Assembly (NCBI GenBank): GCA_902795785.1
Contig: CADBMK010000207.1
Location: 1 to 10,920 of the forward strand
Direction of reading: 5' to 3'
Source of the DNA: an uncultured Bacteroidia bacterium
Lineage (GTDB): Bacteria; Bacteroidota; Bacteroidia; Bacteroidales; UBA932
Length of the DNA: 10,920 nt
Shown here: positions 5,203 to 10,920 of the stretch, one piece after another
How the letters are laid out: every line of letters starts with the position of its first letter
Numbering within the stretch: position 1 is the first letter of the stretch
Made by a program: the position numbers and the translations under genes
Notes under the pieces: generated by a model
The model's database searches: none
What the model was told of the DNA's origin: nothing
The model's input: only the letters and a program-made list of their open reading frames with translations

Positions 5203-7001
5203 TATTCTGATGAAGTCAGATATTGTTTGATGGCCAGGGCCATATTCTTGCCGACCATGGCTTCCAGGTCCTCAAGAGGGGCCTGGGCGATGCGCATCAC
5301 GCTGCCGAACCTTAGGAGAAGACGCTTTTCCGTCTGCTCACCCACACCCGGAATCTCACGCAGGACGCTTTGAATCTGGGCCTTGCTTCTAAGATTCCTA
5401 TGGAAGGTGATACCGAAACGGTGTGCTTCGTCCCTTATCTGCTGGAGCAGCTTGAGGGCCACCGAATTCCTGTCTATGAAAAGAGGATACGGGTCTCCCA
5501 CACGGATAACTTCCTCAAGACGCTTGGCAAGTCCCACAACGGTTAACTTGTCAGTAAGCCCGAGTTCATAAAGGGCCTGATAAGCAAATTCCAGCTGTCC
5601 CTTACCACCGTCAATAACGATAAGCTGAGGCAGGTCCTCAGGATTTTCCGCCAGCATACGGGAGTAGCGGCGGTTGACGACCTCCTTCATCGAGGCATAA
5701 TCGTTGGCCCCGATAACCGTCTTGATCTTGAAACGCCTATAGTCTTTCTTAGAAGGTACGCCGTCACGGAAAACCACGCAGGATGCAACCGGGTTGGTTC
5801 CCTGAATATTGGAATTGTCGAAGCACTCCATATGGACAGGAAGCACGGACATGCCCAGAGCCTTCTGCAGTTCTCCCAGAACCATGTTCCTGTACTCGTC
5901 AGGATCACATTTCTCCTTCTGTTTGAGAGTATTGAAGCAGTATTCGCGGGCATTCTTGGCGCTTAGTTCCAGAAGGGAGAGCTTGTCTCCACGCACTGGG
6001 ACACGGAATTCCACGCCTTCAATCTCCACATCCGGCTCGAATGGCACGACGACTTCCCTAGCAAGGCTGCCGAATTTTGATTCTATCTCTGCGATGAATG
6101 CACTGAGCACGGCCTCCTGCTGCTCCTCGATATTCATCTTGAAGCCAAGGTTCAGAGACTGGACTATGGCTCCGCCCCGGACCCTAAGGAAGTTTCCGAA
6201 GGCCTCGGCACCGTCGAAGACAAGGGAGAAGACATCGCAGTTGCTGTCGGATGCAGACATTATGATGGATTTGGAATAATGCTTCTTCAAGGAGTCAATC
6301 CTGTCCTTGTAACTCTGGGCAAGCTCGAACTCCCATCTGAGTGAAGCCTCCTTCATGGCGGTCTCATAGTCAGAGATAATCTCCCTGACACCACCCTTGA
6401 GGATGCGCTTGATTTCCTCAATCCAGGAATCGTACTCCTCGACGCTGACCCTGCCCACACAGCAGCCGCGGCACTTTCCTATATGGAAGTCCAGGCAGGG
6501 GCGGTACTTGCCACGGAGGATTGACTCCGAAGACAGGTTGAGCCTGCACGAGCGAATGGGCCAGGTGGCCCTGATGAATTCAAGAAGATAGTTGGCGTGG
6601 TGCACGCTGCTGTAAGGTCCGAAATATGTGGACCCATCCTTCCTGTTTATCTGTCGGGTAAGAAAGATTCTTGGGAAGGGCTCTCCGGTTACGCATATCC
6701 AGGGATAAGTCTTGGAGTCCTTCAGGAGGATATTGTACTTAGGCTTGTACTGCTTGATCAGGTTGTTCTCCAGCAGAAGAGCATCCGCCTCGCTGTCCAC
6801 TACCGAGAACTGGGCATCCGCTATCTTGGAGACAAGGATGCGGGTCTTGATGTTCAGCCTGTCCGGACTGACAAAGTACTGGGCCACTCTCTTGTGGAGA
6901 TCCTTTGCCTTACCCACATAGATAACCTTCCCGTCTGCGTCATAATACCTGTAAACGCCCGGGGAATGTGGAAAAAGCTCGATTTTCTCCTTTACATCCA
7001 T
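5202..7001 (-). CDS. uvrC: UvrABC excinuclease subunit C
   Basis: UvrC makes both incisions around a DNA lesion in nucleotide excision repair. The 599 residues are of normal length with all domains in order. The GIY-YIG nuclease is at about 12-95 (PGVY, Y28 of YVGKAK, R38, E78, N90). A cysteine cluster, C152, C169, C177 and C181, matches the iron-sulfur ligand spacing of the E. coli protein. The UVR domain is at about 205-240. The RNase H-like nuclease has catalytic candidates D395 (CFDNSN), D434, D464 (VIDGGKGQ) and H527 (DEAHRFG). A helix-hairpin-helix sits at about 545-598 (REIPGVGEQTEKRLL). The ATG at 7001 is the only reasonable start, and the N-terminus then matches the family. It overlaps pnuC by one base downstream. 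The promoter appears squeezed against the rpsC terminator. Confidence 0.97.
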   Translation of the reverse strand: MDVKEKIELFPHSPGVYRYYDADGKVIYVGKAKDLHKRVAQYFVSPDRLNIKTRILVSKIADAQFSVVDSEADALLLENNLIKQYKPKYNILLKDSKTYPWICVTGEPFPRIFLTRQINRKDGSTYFGPYSSVHHANYLLEFIRATWPIRSCRLNLSSESILRGKYRPCLDFHIGKCRGCCVGRVSVEEYDSWIEEIKRILKGGVREIISDYETAMKEASLRWEFELAQSYKDRIDSLKKHYSKSIIMSASDSNCDVFSLVFDGAEAFGNFLRVRGGAIVQSLNLGFKMNIEEQQEAVLSAFIAEIESKFGSLAREVVVPFEPDVEIEGVEFRVPVRGDKLSLLELSAKNAREYCFNTLKQKEKCDPDEYRNMVLGELQKALGMSVLPVHMECFDNSNIQGTNPVASCVVFRDGVPSKKDYRRFKIKTVIGANDYASMKEVVNRRYSRMLAENPEDLPQLIVIDGGKGQLEFAYQALYELGLTDKLTVVGLAKRLEEVIRVGDPYPLFIDRNSVALKLLQQIRDEAHRFGITFHRNLRSKAQIQSVLREIPGVGEQTEKRLLLRFGSVMRIAQAPLEDLEAMVGKNMALAIKQYLTSSE

Positions 7002-7005
7002 CGCT

Positions 7006-7013
7006 CAAAGATA
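7006..7013 (-). promoter_or_regulatory. Predicted -7 box for uvrC-pnuC
   Basis: TATCTTTG (7013-7006 on the minus strand) is a perfect TAnnTTTG box ending 4 bases before the uvrC ATG. With the usual distance to the start site, the transcript would begin at or within a few bases of the ATG. The -33 region would fall in the loop and stem of the rpsC terminator; only a weak TTTA is seen there. Confidence 0.45.
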
Positions 7014-7015
7014 TG

Positions 7016-7048
7016 AAAAAAGGAGCCAATCGTAAAACGACTGGCTCC
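7016..7048 (-). terminator. Intrinsic terminator of the ribosomal protein operon after rpsC
   Basis: On the minus strand an 11-base stem (GGAGCCAGTCG at 7048-7038 with CGATTGGCTCC at 7032-7022, one G-U pair) with loop TTTTA is followed directly by a run of six T (7021-7016). This is a strong Rho-independent terminator 25 bases after the rpsC stop. Confidence 0.88.
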
Positions 7049-7072
7049 CTTATAATATTTGGAAGGAATAAA

Positions 7073-7816
7073 TTACTTATTCTCCTTTCTTGGACCGCGA
7101 CCGCGACGGTTGTTGCGCTCTCCGCGTGAACGACCGCTCTGCTGAGCAGCCTGTGCGTTTGCAGCAACACCTGCGTTAGGTGTAAGATCCTGCTTGCCGT
7201 AACGCTCACCGTTCATAACCCATACCTTGATACCGAGAGCACCAACCTTAGTGTTAGCTACTGCAAGTGCATAGTCGATATCTGCACGGAGTGTATGAAG
7301 TGGAGTACGACCTTCCTTGAACATCTCTGAACGAGCCATCTCGGCGCCGCCTACACGACCGCTGATCTGGACCTTGATGCCTTCAGCACCAACTCTCATC
7401 GCTGTAGAAACAGCCATCTTGATGGCCCTACGATATGAGACACGACCCTCGATCTGACGAGCGATGCTGTCTGCGATGATGTTAGCGTCAACCTCAGGCT
7501 TCTTAACCTCGAAGATGTTGATCTGTACATCCTTGTTTGTAACCTTCTTGAGCTCTTCCTTGAGTTTGTTGACCTCAGCGCCTTCCTTTCCGATGATTAC
7601 ACCTGGACGTGCAGCGTTGATTGTCACAGTGATGAGCTTAAGAGTTCTCTCGATAACGATCTTTGAAAGGCTAGCCTTTGCAAGACGGCTCTCGAGGTAC
7701 TTGCGGATCTTGTAATCCTCTGCGATCTTCTCCGCATAGTTACCACCACACCAGTTAGAGTCCCAACCACGGGTGATACCGATTCTGTTGCTAATAGGAT
7801 TTGTTTTCTGTCCCAT
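7073..7816 (-). CDS. rpsC: 30S ribosomal protein S3
   Basis: S3 lies on the head of the small subunit at the mRNA entry channel. The 247-residue protein starts MGQKTNPISNRIGITRGW, carries the KH-domain GxxG as GKEG (76-79), and contains the conserved C-terminal domain (ISGRVGGAEMARSE, GRTPLHTLRADIDYA, GIKVWV). The tail from about residue 215 is a basic Asn/Gln/Arg/Gly-rich extension, usual in Bacteroidota. The start lies 2 bases after the rplV stop, with GGAGG 7 bases ahead of it. It is the last gene of the cluster here: a terminator and uvrC follow instead of rplP, which is unusual. Confidence 0.98.
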   Translation of the reverse strand: MGQKTNPISNRIGITRGWDSNWCGGNYAEKIAEDYKIRKYLESRLAKASLSKIVIERTLKLITVTINAARPGVIIGKEGAEVNKLKEELKKVTNKDVQINIFEVKKPEVDANIIADSIARQIEGRVSYRRAIKMAVSTAMRVGAEGIKVQISGRVGGAEMARSEMFKEGRTPLHTLRADIDYALAVANTKVGALGIKVWVMNGERYGKQDLTPNAGVAANAQAAQQSGRSRGERNNRRGRGPRKENK

Positions 7817-7818
7817 AT

Positions 7819-8235
7819 TTATGCCTCCACTGCTGTTGTTTTAACATCGAGTACGATTGTAACGTGGTTTGAACGCTTACGGATTCTGCCGGCTCTACCC
7901 TGAGGGCAAGGACGGATTCTCTTGATCGTACGACCTTCGTCTACCATGATGGTCTTGACGATAACATTACCATTCTCAAGTTCCTTTGCCTTATCCTGGT
8001 TCTTAGCCTCCCAGTTTGCGATAGCGCTCTTGAGAAGTTTCTCGAGACGGATAGATGGCTCTCTCTTCGAGAATTTAAGAAGATCGAGGGCATTGTTAAC
8101 CTCCTTGCCTCTGATGGTGTCGCAAACGAGACGCATCTTGCGAGGAGATGTAGGAACGTCATTCAGCTTTGCAATAGCTGTGGCCTTCTTAGCTTCCTTG
8201 AGCTGTTCGGCCATGAGTTTTTTACGCTTTCCCAT
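7819..8235 (-). CDS. rplV: 50S ribosomal protein L22
   Basis: L22 lines the peptide exit tunnel with its long beta-hairpin. The 138-residue protein has the Bacteroidota-type N-terminal extension (MGKRKKLMAEQLKEA), then the conserved VPTSPRKMRLVCDTIRGKEV and the C-terminal RIRPCPQGRAGRIRKRSNHVTIVL, which contains the hairpin. It begins 5 bases after the rpsS stop without a Shine-Dalgarno motif and is followed by rpsC after 2 bases, as in the standard S10 order. The C-terminal VEA codons double as the GGAGG of rpsC. Confidence 0.98.
   Translation of the reverse strand: MGKRKKLMAEQLKEAKKATAIAKLNDVPTSPRKMRLVCDTIRGKEVNNALDLLKFSKREPSIRLEKLLKSAIANWEAKNQDKAKELENGNVIVKTIMVDEGRTIKRIRPCPQGRAGRIRKRSNHVTIVLDVKTTAVEA
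7824..7828 (-). promoter_or_regulatory. Shine-Dalgarno-like GGAGG before rpsC
   Basis: The motif lies 7 bases before the rpsC ATG and is formed by the last codons (GTG GAG GCA, Val-Glu-Ala) of rplV. The same arrangement occurs at the rplC/rplD junction. Confidence 0.6.
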
Positions 8236-8240
8236 AATGA

Positions 8241-8513
8241 TTACTTCTTATTGTTACCTGAATGACCCTTGAATGTTCTAGTTGGCGCGAACTCGCCAAG
8301 CTTGTGGCCTACCATGTTCTCAGTTACATAAACCGGAATGAACTTATTTCCGTTATGAACTGCGATTGTGTGACCAACGAAGTCAGGAGAAATCATGCTG
8401 GCACGTGACCAGGTCTTGACAACCTCCTTCTTCTTGCTACCTTCATTCATAGCAAGAATCTTCTTTTCCAGAGCTTCCTGGATATATGGACCTTTTCTTA
8501 ATGAACGACTCAT
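8241..8513 (-). CDS. rpsS: 30S ribosomal protein S19
   Basis: S19 sits on the head of the small subunit near the A-site finger and pairs with S13. The 90-residue product starts MSRSLRKGPYI and contains the family core TWSRASMISPDFVGHTIAVHN, FIPVYVTENMVGHKLGEFAPTRTF and a short basic tail. The length is normal. It lies between rplB (22-base gap) and rplV (5-base gap), as expected for an S10 cluster. No ribosome binding motif is visible. Confidence 0.98.
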   Translation of the reverse strand: MSRSLRKGPYIQEALEKKILAMNEGSKKKEVVKTWSRASMISPDFVGHTIAVHNGNKFIPVYVTENMVGHKLGEFAPTRTFKGHSGNNKK

Positions 8514-8535
8514 AATCTCTAAGTTTTAATTCCGA

Positions 8536-9360
8536 TTATTTCTTTCTTCTTTCAATGATGAACTTGTTTGAAGTAGCCTTAGGATTACGTGTCTTGTATC
8601 CCTTTGCAGGAAGACCCTTACGTGAACGTGGATGTCCACCGGAAGCACGACCTTCACCACCACCCATCGGGTGATCTACCGGGTTCATAACAACACCACG
8701 GTTGTGAGGACGGCGACCAAGCCATCTGCTGCGTCCAGCCTTACCAGCTGACTCCAAATTGTGATCTGCGTTAGATACAGTACCAACTGTAGCGCGGCAG
8801 GTTACGAGAACCATTCTTGTCTCACCTGAAGGGAGACGGAGAACAGCGTGTGAACCTTCACGAGCTGCGAGCTGAGCGTATGTTCCTGCTGAACGTGCCA
8901 TTGCAGCACCCTGACCAGGACGGAGCTCGATGTTGTGTACGAGTGTACCAACCGGAATTTCACTGAGAGGAAGAGCGTTACCAAGCTCCGGAGCTACTCC
9001 GGCACCTGAAGCGATCTTCTGTCCAACCTTAAGTCCGTTAGGAGCAATGATATACTTCTTTACTCCATCTTCATATTCTACGAGAGCGATGCGAGCGCTG
9101 CGGTTTGGATCGTACTCAATGGTAAGAACAGTTGCAGGGCAGTTGTCCTTATCACGGAGGAAGTCGATGACACGATACATCTTCTTGTGTCCGCCACCGA
9201 TGTAACGCATGGTCATCTGACCTGTGTTGTTACGTCCACCTGTGCTCTTGAGAGGCTCAAGCAATGCCTTGTGAGGCTTGTTAGTGGTGATCTCGTCAAA
9301 TGCGCTGATCGCCTTGTTTCTCTGACCAGGGGTAACTGGTTTGAATTTTCTAATTGCCAT
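8536..9360 (-). CDS. rplB: 50S ribosomal protein L2
   Basis: L2 is one of the most conserved large-subunit proteins and is needed for subunit joining and peptidyl transfer. The 274 residues start MAIRKFKPVTPGQR and include RNNTGQMTMRYIGGGHK (43-59), the RNA-binding OB/SH3 region, and the signature VMNPVDHPMGGGEGR (224-238), with H230 in the place of the functionally important E. coli His229. The end, RNPKATSNKFIIERRKK, is typical. GGAGG lies 9 bases before the ATG in the 19-base gap after rplW, supporting this start. Confidence 0.98.
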   Translation of the reverse strand: MAIRKFKPVTPGQRNKAISAFDEITTNKPHKALLEPLKSTGGRNNTGQMTMRYIGGGHKKMYRVIDFLRDKDNCPATVLTIEYDPNRSARIALVEYEDGVKKYIIAPNGLKVGQKIASGAGVAPELGNALPLSEIPVGTLVHNIELRPGQGAAMARSAGTYAQLAAREGSHAVLRLPSGETRMVLVTCRATVGTVSNADHNLESAGKAGRSRWLGRRPHNRGVVMNPVDHPMGGGEGRASGGHPRSRKGLPAKGYKTRNPKATSNKFIIERRKK

Positions 9361-9369
9361 ATCTTAAGT

Positions 9370-9374
9370 CCTCC
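9370..9374 (-). promoter_or_regulatory. Shine-Dalgarno-like GGAGG before rplB
   Basis: The motif lies 9 bases before the rplB ATG inside the 19-base rplW-rplB gap and is not part of a coding sequence, so it is free of codon constraint. Confidence 0.6.
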
Positions 9375-9379
9375 CCTCG

Positions 9380-9670
9380 TTAAATGTTACTGTAGAAATC
9401 AATCTTATCTTCACCGGCGAGAGTTACATAAGCCTTCTTGAAGTGGTTTGCACGACCTCTGAGAAGACCTGCCTTGGTGAAACGAGACTTCTTCTTACCG
9501 TGATAGTTCACGGTGTTAACGTCATCAACGGTGACGTTATACATCTGCTCCACTGCTGTCTTGATCTGAAGCTTGTTAGCCTCGCGAGACACGATGAAGC
9601 CATAACGGTTCAACTTTTCGCCCTGAGCCGTCAACTTTTCTGTTACTATTGGCTTAATAATGATTCCCAT
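9380..9670 (-). CDS. rplW: 50S ribosomal protein L23
   Basis: L23 lies at the tunnel exit and is the docking site for trigger factor and the signal recognition particle. The 96-residue protein starts MGIIIKPIVTEKLT, has YGFIVSREANKLQIKTAVEQMYNV as the conserved core, the loop GKKKSRFTKAGLLRGRANHFKKAYVTL, and ends DKIDFYSNI. Length and order are standard. It starts 7 bases after the rplD stop. Confidence 0.97.
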   Translation of the reverse strand: MGIIIKPIVTEKLTAQGEKLNRYGFIVSREANKLQIKTAVEQMYNVTVDDVNTVNYHGKKKSRFTKAGLLRGRANHFKKAYVTLAGEDKIDFYSNI

Positions 9671-9677
9671 CGCTCAA

Positions 9678-10304
9678 TTATTTTACCCTGGAAGCAAGGA
9701 TATCCTGAACTCCATCAACGAGCACGAGTGCGTTTGCATTCATGATTGCGTAAGTGTTGATTTCGTCAACAGTGATAACGTTTACATCCTGGAGGTTACG
9801 TGATGAAAGGTAGATGTTGGTTGAATTCTGAGGAAGCACTACGAGCACCTTCCTGTCGCCTGCCTTGAGGGCTGCGAGGATTGAGAGAAGCTGCTTAGTC
9901 TTAGGAGCCTCCATTGAGAATGGCTCAACCATTGTAATCGCATTGTCCTGCGCCTTGTATGAAAGAGCTGAGAATCTTGCGAGCTGCTTAACCTTCTTGT
10001 TGAGCTTGCTGTTATAGTTACGTGGCTTAGGACCGAATACGCGGCCACCACCTACGTAGATATTTGACTTCAAGCTACCATGACGTGCTCCACCGCCGCC
10101 CTTCTGACGACCGATCTTCTTTGTGCTGTGAGAATTCTCACTTCTGTCCTTGGTCTTGGCAGTTCCCTGACGCTGGTTAGCGAGGTACTGAACTACATCA
10201 AGCCAGATTGCATGATCGTTAGGTGTAACACCGAAAATGTTCTCGTCGAGAACAACCTTCTTTCCGGACTCAGATCCGTCAATTTTCAAAACTGACAATT
10301 CCAT
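9678..10304 (-). CDS. rplD: 50S ribosomal protein L4
   Basis: L4 reaches into the exit tunnel with an extended loop. In E. coli it also represses the S10 operon, but whether that holds here cannot be told. The 208-residue protein starts MELSVLKIDGSESGKKV. The tunnel loop is at about residues 44-95 (QRQGTAKTKDRSE...GRQKGGGGARHGS...GGGRVFGPKPRNY), and the globular part ends in INTYAIMNANALVLVDGVQDIL. The start lies 3 bases after the rplC stop, with GGAGG 8 bases ahead of the ATG. Confidence 0.97.
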   Translation of the reverse strand: MELSVLKIDGSESGKKVVLDENIFGVTPNDHAIWLDVVQYLANQRQGTAKTKDRSENSHSTKKIGRQKGGGGARHGSLKSNIYVGGGRVFGPKPRNYNSKLNKKVKQLARFSALSYKAQDNAITMVEPFSMEAPKTKQLLSILAALKAGDRKVLVVLPQNSTNIYLSSRNLQDVNVITVDEINTYAIMNANALVLVDGVQDILASRVK

Positions 10305-10307
10305 AAC

Positions 10308-10920
10308 TTAAGCCTCCACAATTACATAAGAACCCTTAGCTCCTGGAACAGAGCCCTTTACTACGAGAAGATTGTTTTCTGGGATCACCTTAACAACGCG
10401 GAGGTTGAATACCTTAACGCGCTCATTGCCCATATGACCGCCCATTCTCATTCCTGGGAATACGCGTGAAGGCCATGATGATGCACCCATAGAACCAGGG
10501 TGACGAAGTCTGTTGTGCTGACCGTGGGTAGCACCACCTACTCCTGCGAATCCGTGACGTTTAACAACGCCCTGGAATCCCTTACCCTTAGAAGTACCGA
10601 TGATGTCAACGAACTCAACGTCTGATGTAAGAACATCAGCGATGGCCACTGAATCACCTAATTTAAGCTCCTGAGCGAAGTCTGCCTCAAACTCGACAAG
10701 CTTTGCCTTAGGAGTGGTTCCTGCCTTTTCAAAGTGACCCTTAAGGGCCGCGCTGGTGTGTTTCTCTTTCTTTTCGTCATAGGCAAGCTGTACAGCGGCA
10801 TAACCATCTTTTTCTACTGTACGTACCTGCGTGACAACACATGGACCAGCCTCAATAACGGTGCATGGAATATTTTTTCCATCAGCACCGAAAACGGAAG
10901 TCATTCCGATTTTCTTTCCA
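10308..10920 (-). CDS. rplC: 50S ribosomal protein L3, first few codons cut by window edge
   Basis: L3 is an early assembly protein reaching towards the peptidyl transferase centre. The frame stays open to the right edge and reads GKKIGMTSVFGADGK at the boundary, which is the family's N-terminus (usually MxGLxGKKIGMT), so only about five or six codons are missing. An internal ATG at 10904 is not the true start. Conserved parts visible are GKGFQGVVKRHGF, ATHGQHNRLRHPGSMG, the extended-loop region PSRVFPGMRMGGHMGNERV, and a C-terminal VPGAKGSYVIVEA. rpsJ would be expected just beyond the edge. Confidence 0.97.
   Translation of the reverse strand, partial: GKKIGMTSVFGADGKNIPCTVIEAGPCVVTQVRTVEKDGYAAVQLAYDEKKEKHTSAALKGHFEKAGTTPKAKLVEFEADFAQELKLGDSVAIADVLTSDVEFVDIIGTSKGKGFQGVVKRHGFAGVGGATHGQHNRLRHPGSMGASSWPSRVFPGMRMGGHMGNERVKVFNLRVVKVIPENNLLVVKGSVPGAKGSYVIVEA
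10313..10317 (-). promoter_or_regulatory. Shine-Dalgarno-like GGAGG before rplD
   Basis: The motif lies 8 bases before the rplD ATG and is formed by the last codons of rplC (GTG GAG GCT, Val-Glu-Ala), mirroring the rplV/rpsC junction. Confidence 0.6.

Noticed and set aside
5203..5330. Possible riboswitch (thiamine, riboflavin or NAD type) ahead of pnuC
   Set aside because: The pnuC start overlaps the uvrC stop, so there is no untranslated leader, and the upstream DNA is the conserved helix-hairpin-helix region of uvrC.
5809..6279. 156-codon open frame antisense to uvrC
   Set aside because: Ser/Arg-rich composition with no recognisable domain. It lies wholly inside a strongly conserved gene and is most likely a by-product of uvrC codon use.
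6597..7016. 139-codon open frame antisense to the uvrC start
   Set aside because: It is the complement of the GIY-YIG domain codons, with no family resemblance and no promoter or ribosome binding site of its own.
7033..7036. A true -33 element for uvrC
   Set aside because: Only TTTA is present at the right distance, within the terminator loop; too weak to annotate as an element on its own.
7922..8272. 116-codon frame antisense to rplV
   Set aside because: It is the complement of a conserved ribosomal protein gene; the hydrophobic look comes from reversed Lys/Glu codons.
1..10920. CRISPR array, tRNA/rRNA gene, insertion sequence, phage or toxin-antitoxin system
   Set aside because: No regularly spaced repeats, no tRNA-like cloverleaf in the short intergenic gaps, no transposase or integrase motifs, and no terminal inverted repeats were seen.

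Overview
The window looks like the chromosome of a Bacteroidota organism, most likely of the order Bacteroidales. The reasons are: a DUF3098 gene between ftsX and uppP, a DUF4270 lipoprotein gene behind a short GT5-like starch-synthase-domain gene, Bacteroidota-type -7 promoter boxes (TAnnTTTG), mostly absent Shine-Dalgarno sequences, and ribosomal proteins of Bacteroidota type. I cannot assign a genus. The DNA is densely coded: no gene-free stretch exceeds about 120 bases, and I see no tRNA, rRNA, CRISPR array, transposon or phage gene.

Left part (1-1509, minus strand): a compact envelope operon, ftsX - DUF3098 - uppP. UppP runs off the left edge. The stop of the DUF3098 gene and the start of uppP share a base (TAATG). 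A 109-base divergent intergenic region then carries back-to-back, overlapping predicted promoters. Rightward from it (1619-4049, plus strand) run a 270-residue protein resembling only the N-terminal half of a GT5 glycogen/starch synthase and a large DUF4270 lipoprotein with a striking Tyr/Gly/Ser-rich segment. A two-way hairpin terminator (about 4073-4103) separates this pair from the convergent genes.

Middle (4126-7001, minus strand): acpP (acyl carrier protein, with its own predicted promoter), preceded by an overlapping uvrC-pnuC pair (excision-repair nuclease and a PnuC-family vitamin transporter).

Right part (7016-10920, minus strand): the first part of the S10 ribosomal protein operon, in the order rplC (cut by the right edge), rplD, rplW, rplB, rpsS, rplV, rpsC. 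It stops after rpsC at a strong intrinsic terminator instead of continuing into rplP-rpmC-rpsQ-rplN, so the usually unbroken S10-spc block is interrupted here. Several junctions (rplC/rplD, rplV/rpsC, rplW/rplB, DUF3098/uppP) carry well-placed GGAGG motifs, which is uncommon for this phylum.

Most genes are core housekeeping genes. The places most worth a second look are the GT5-like/DUF4270 pair with its divergent promoter, the broken ribosomal operon, and the terminator-promoter overlap before uvrC. I found no clear-cut new defence or mobile system.
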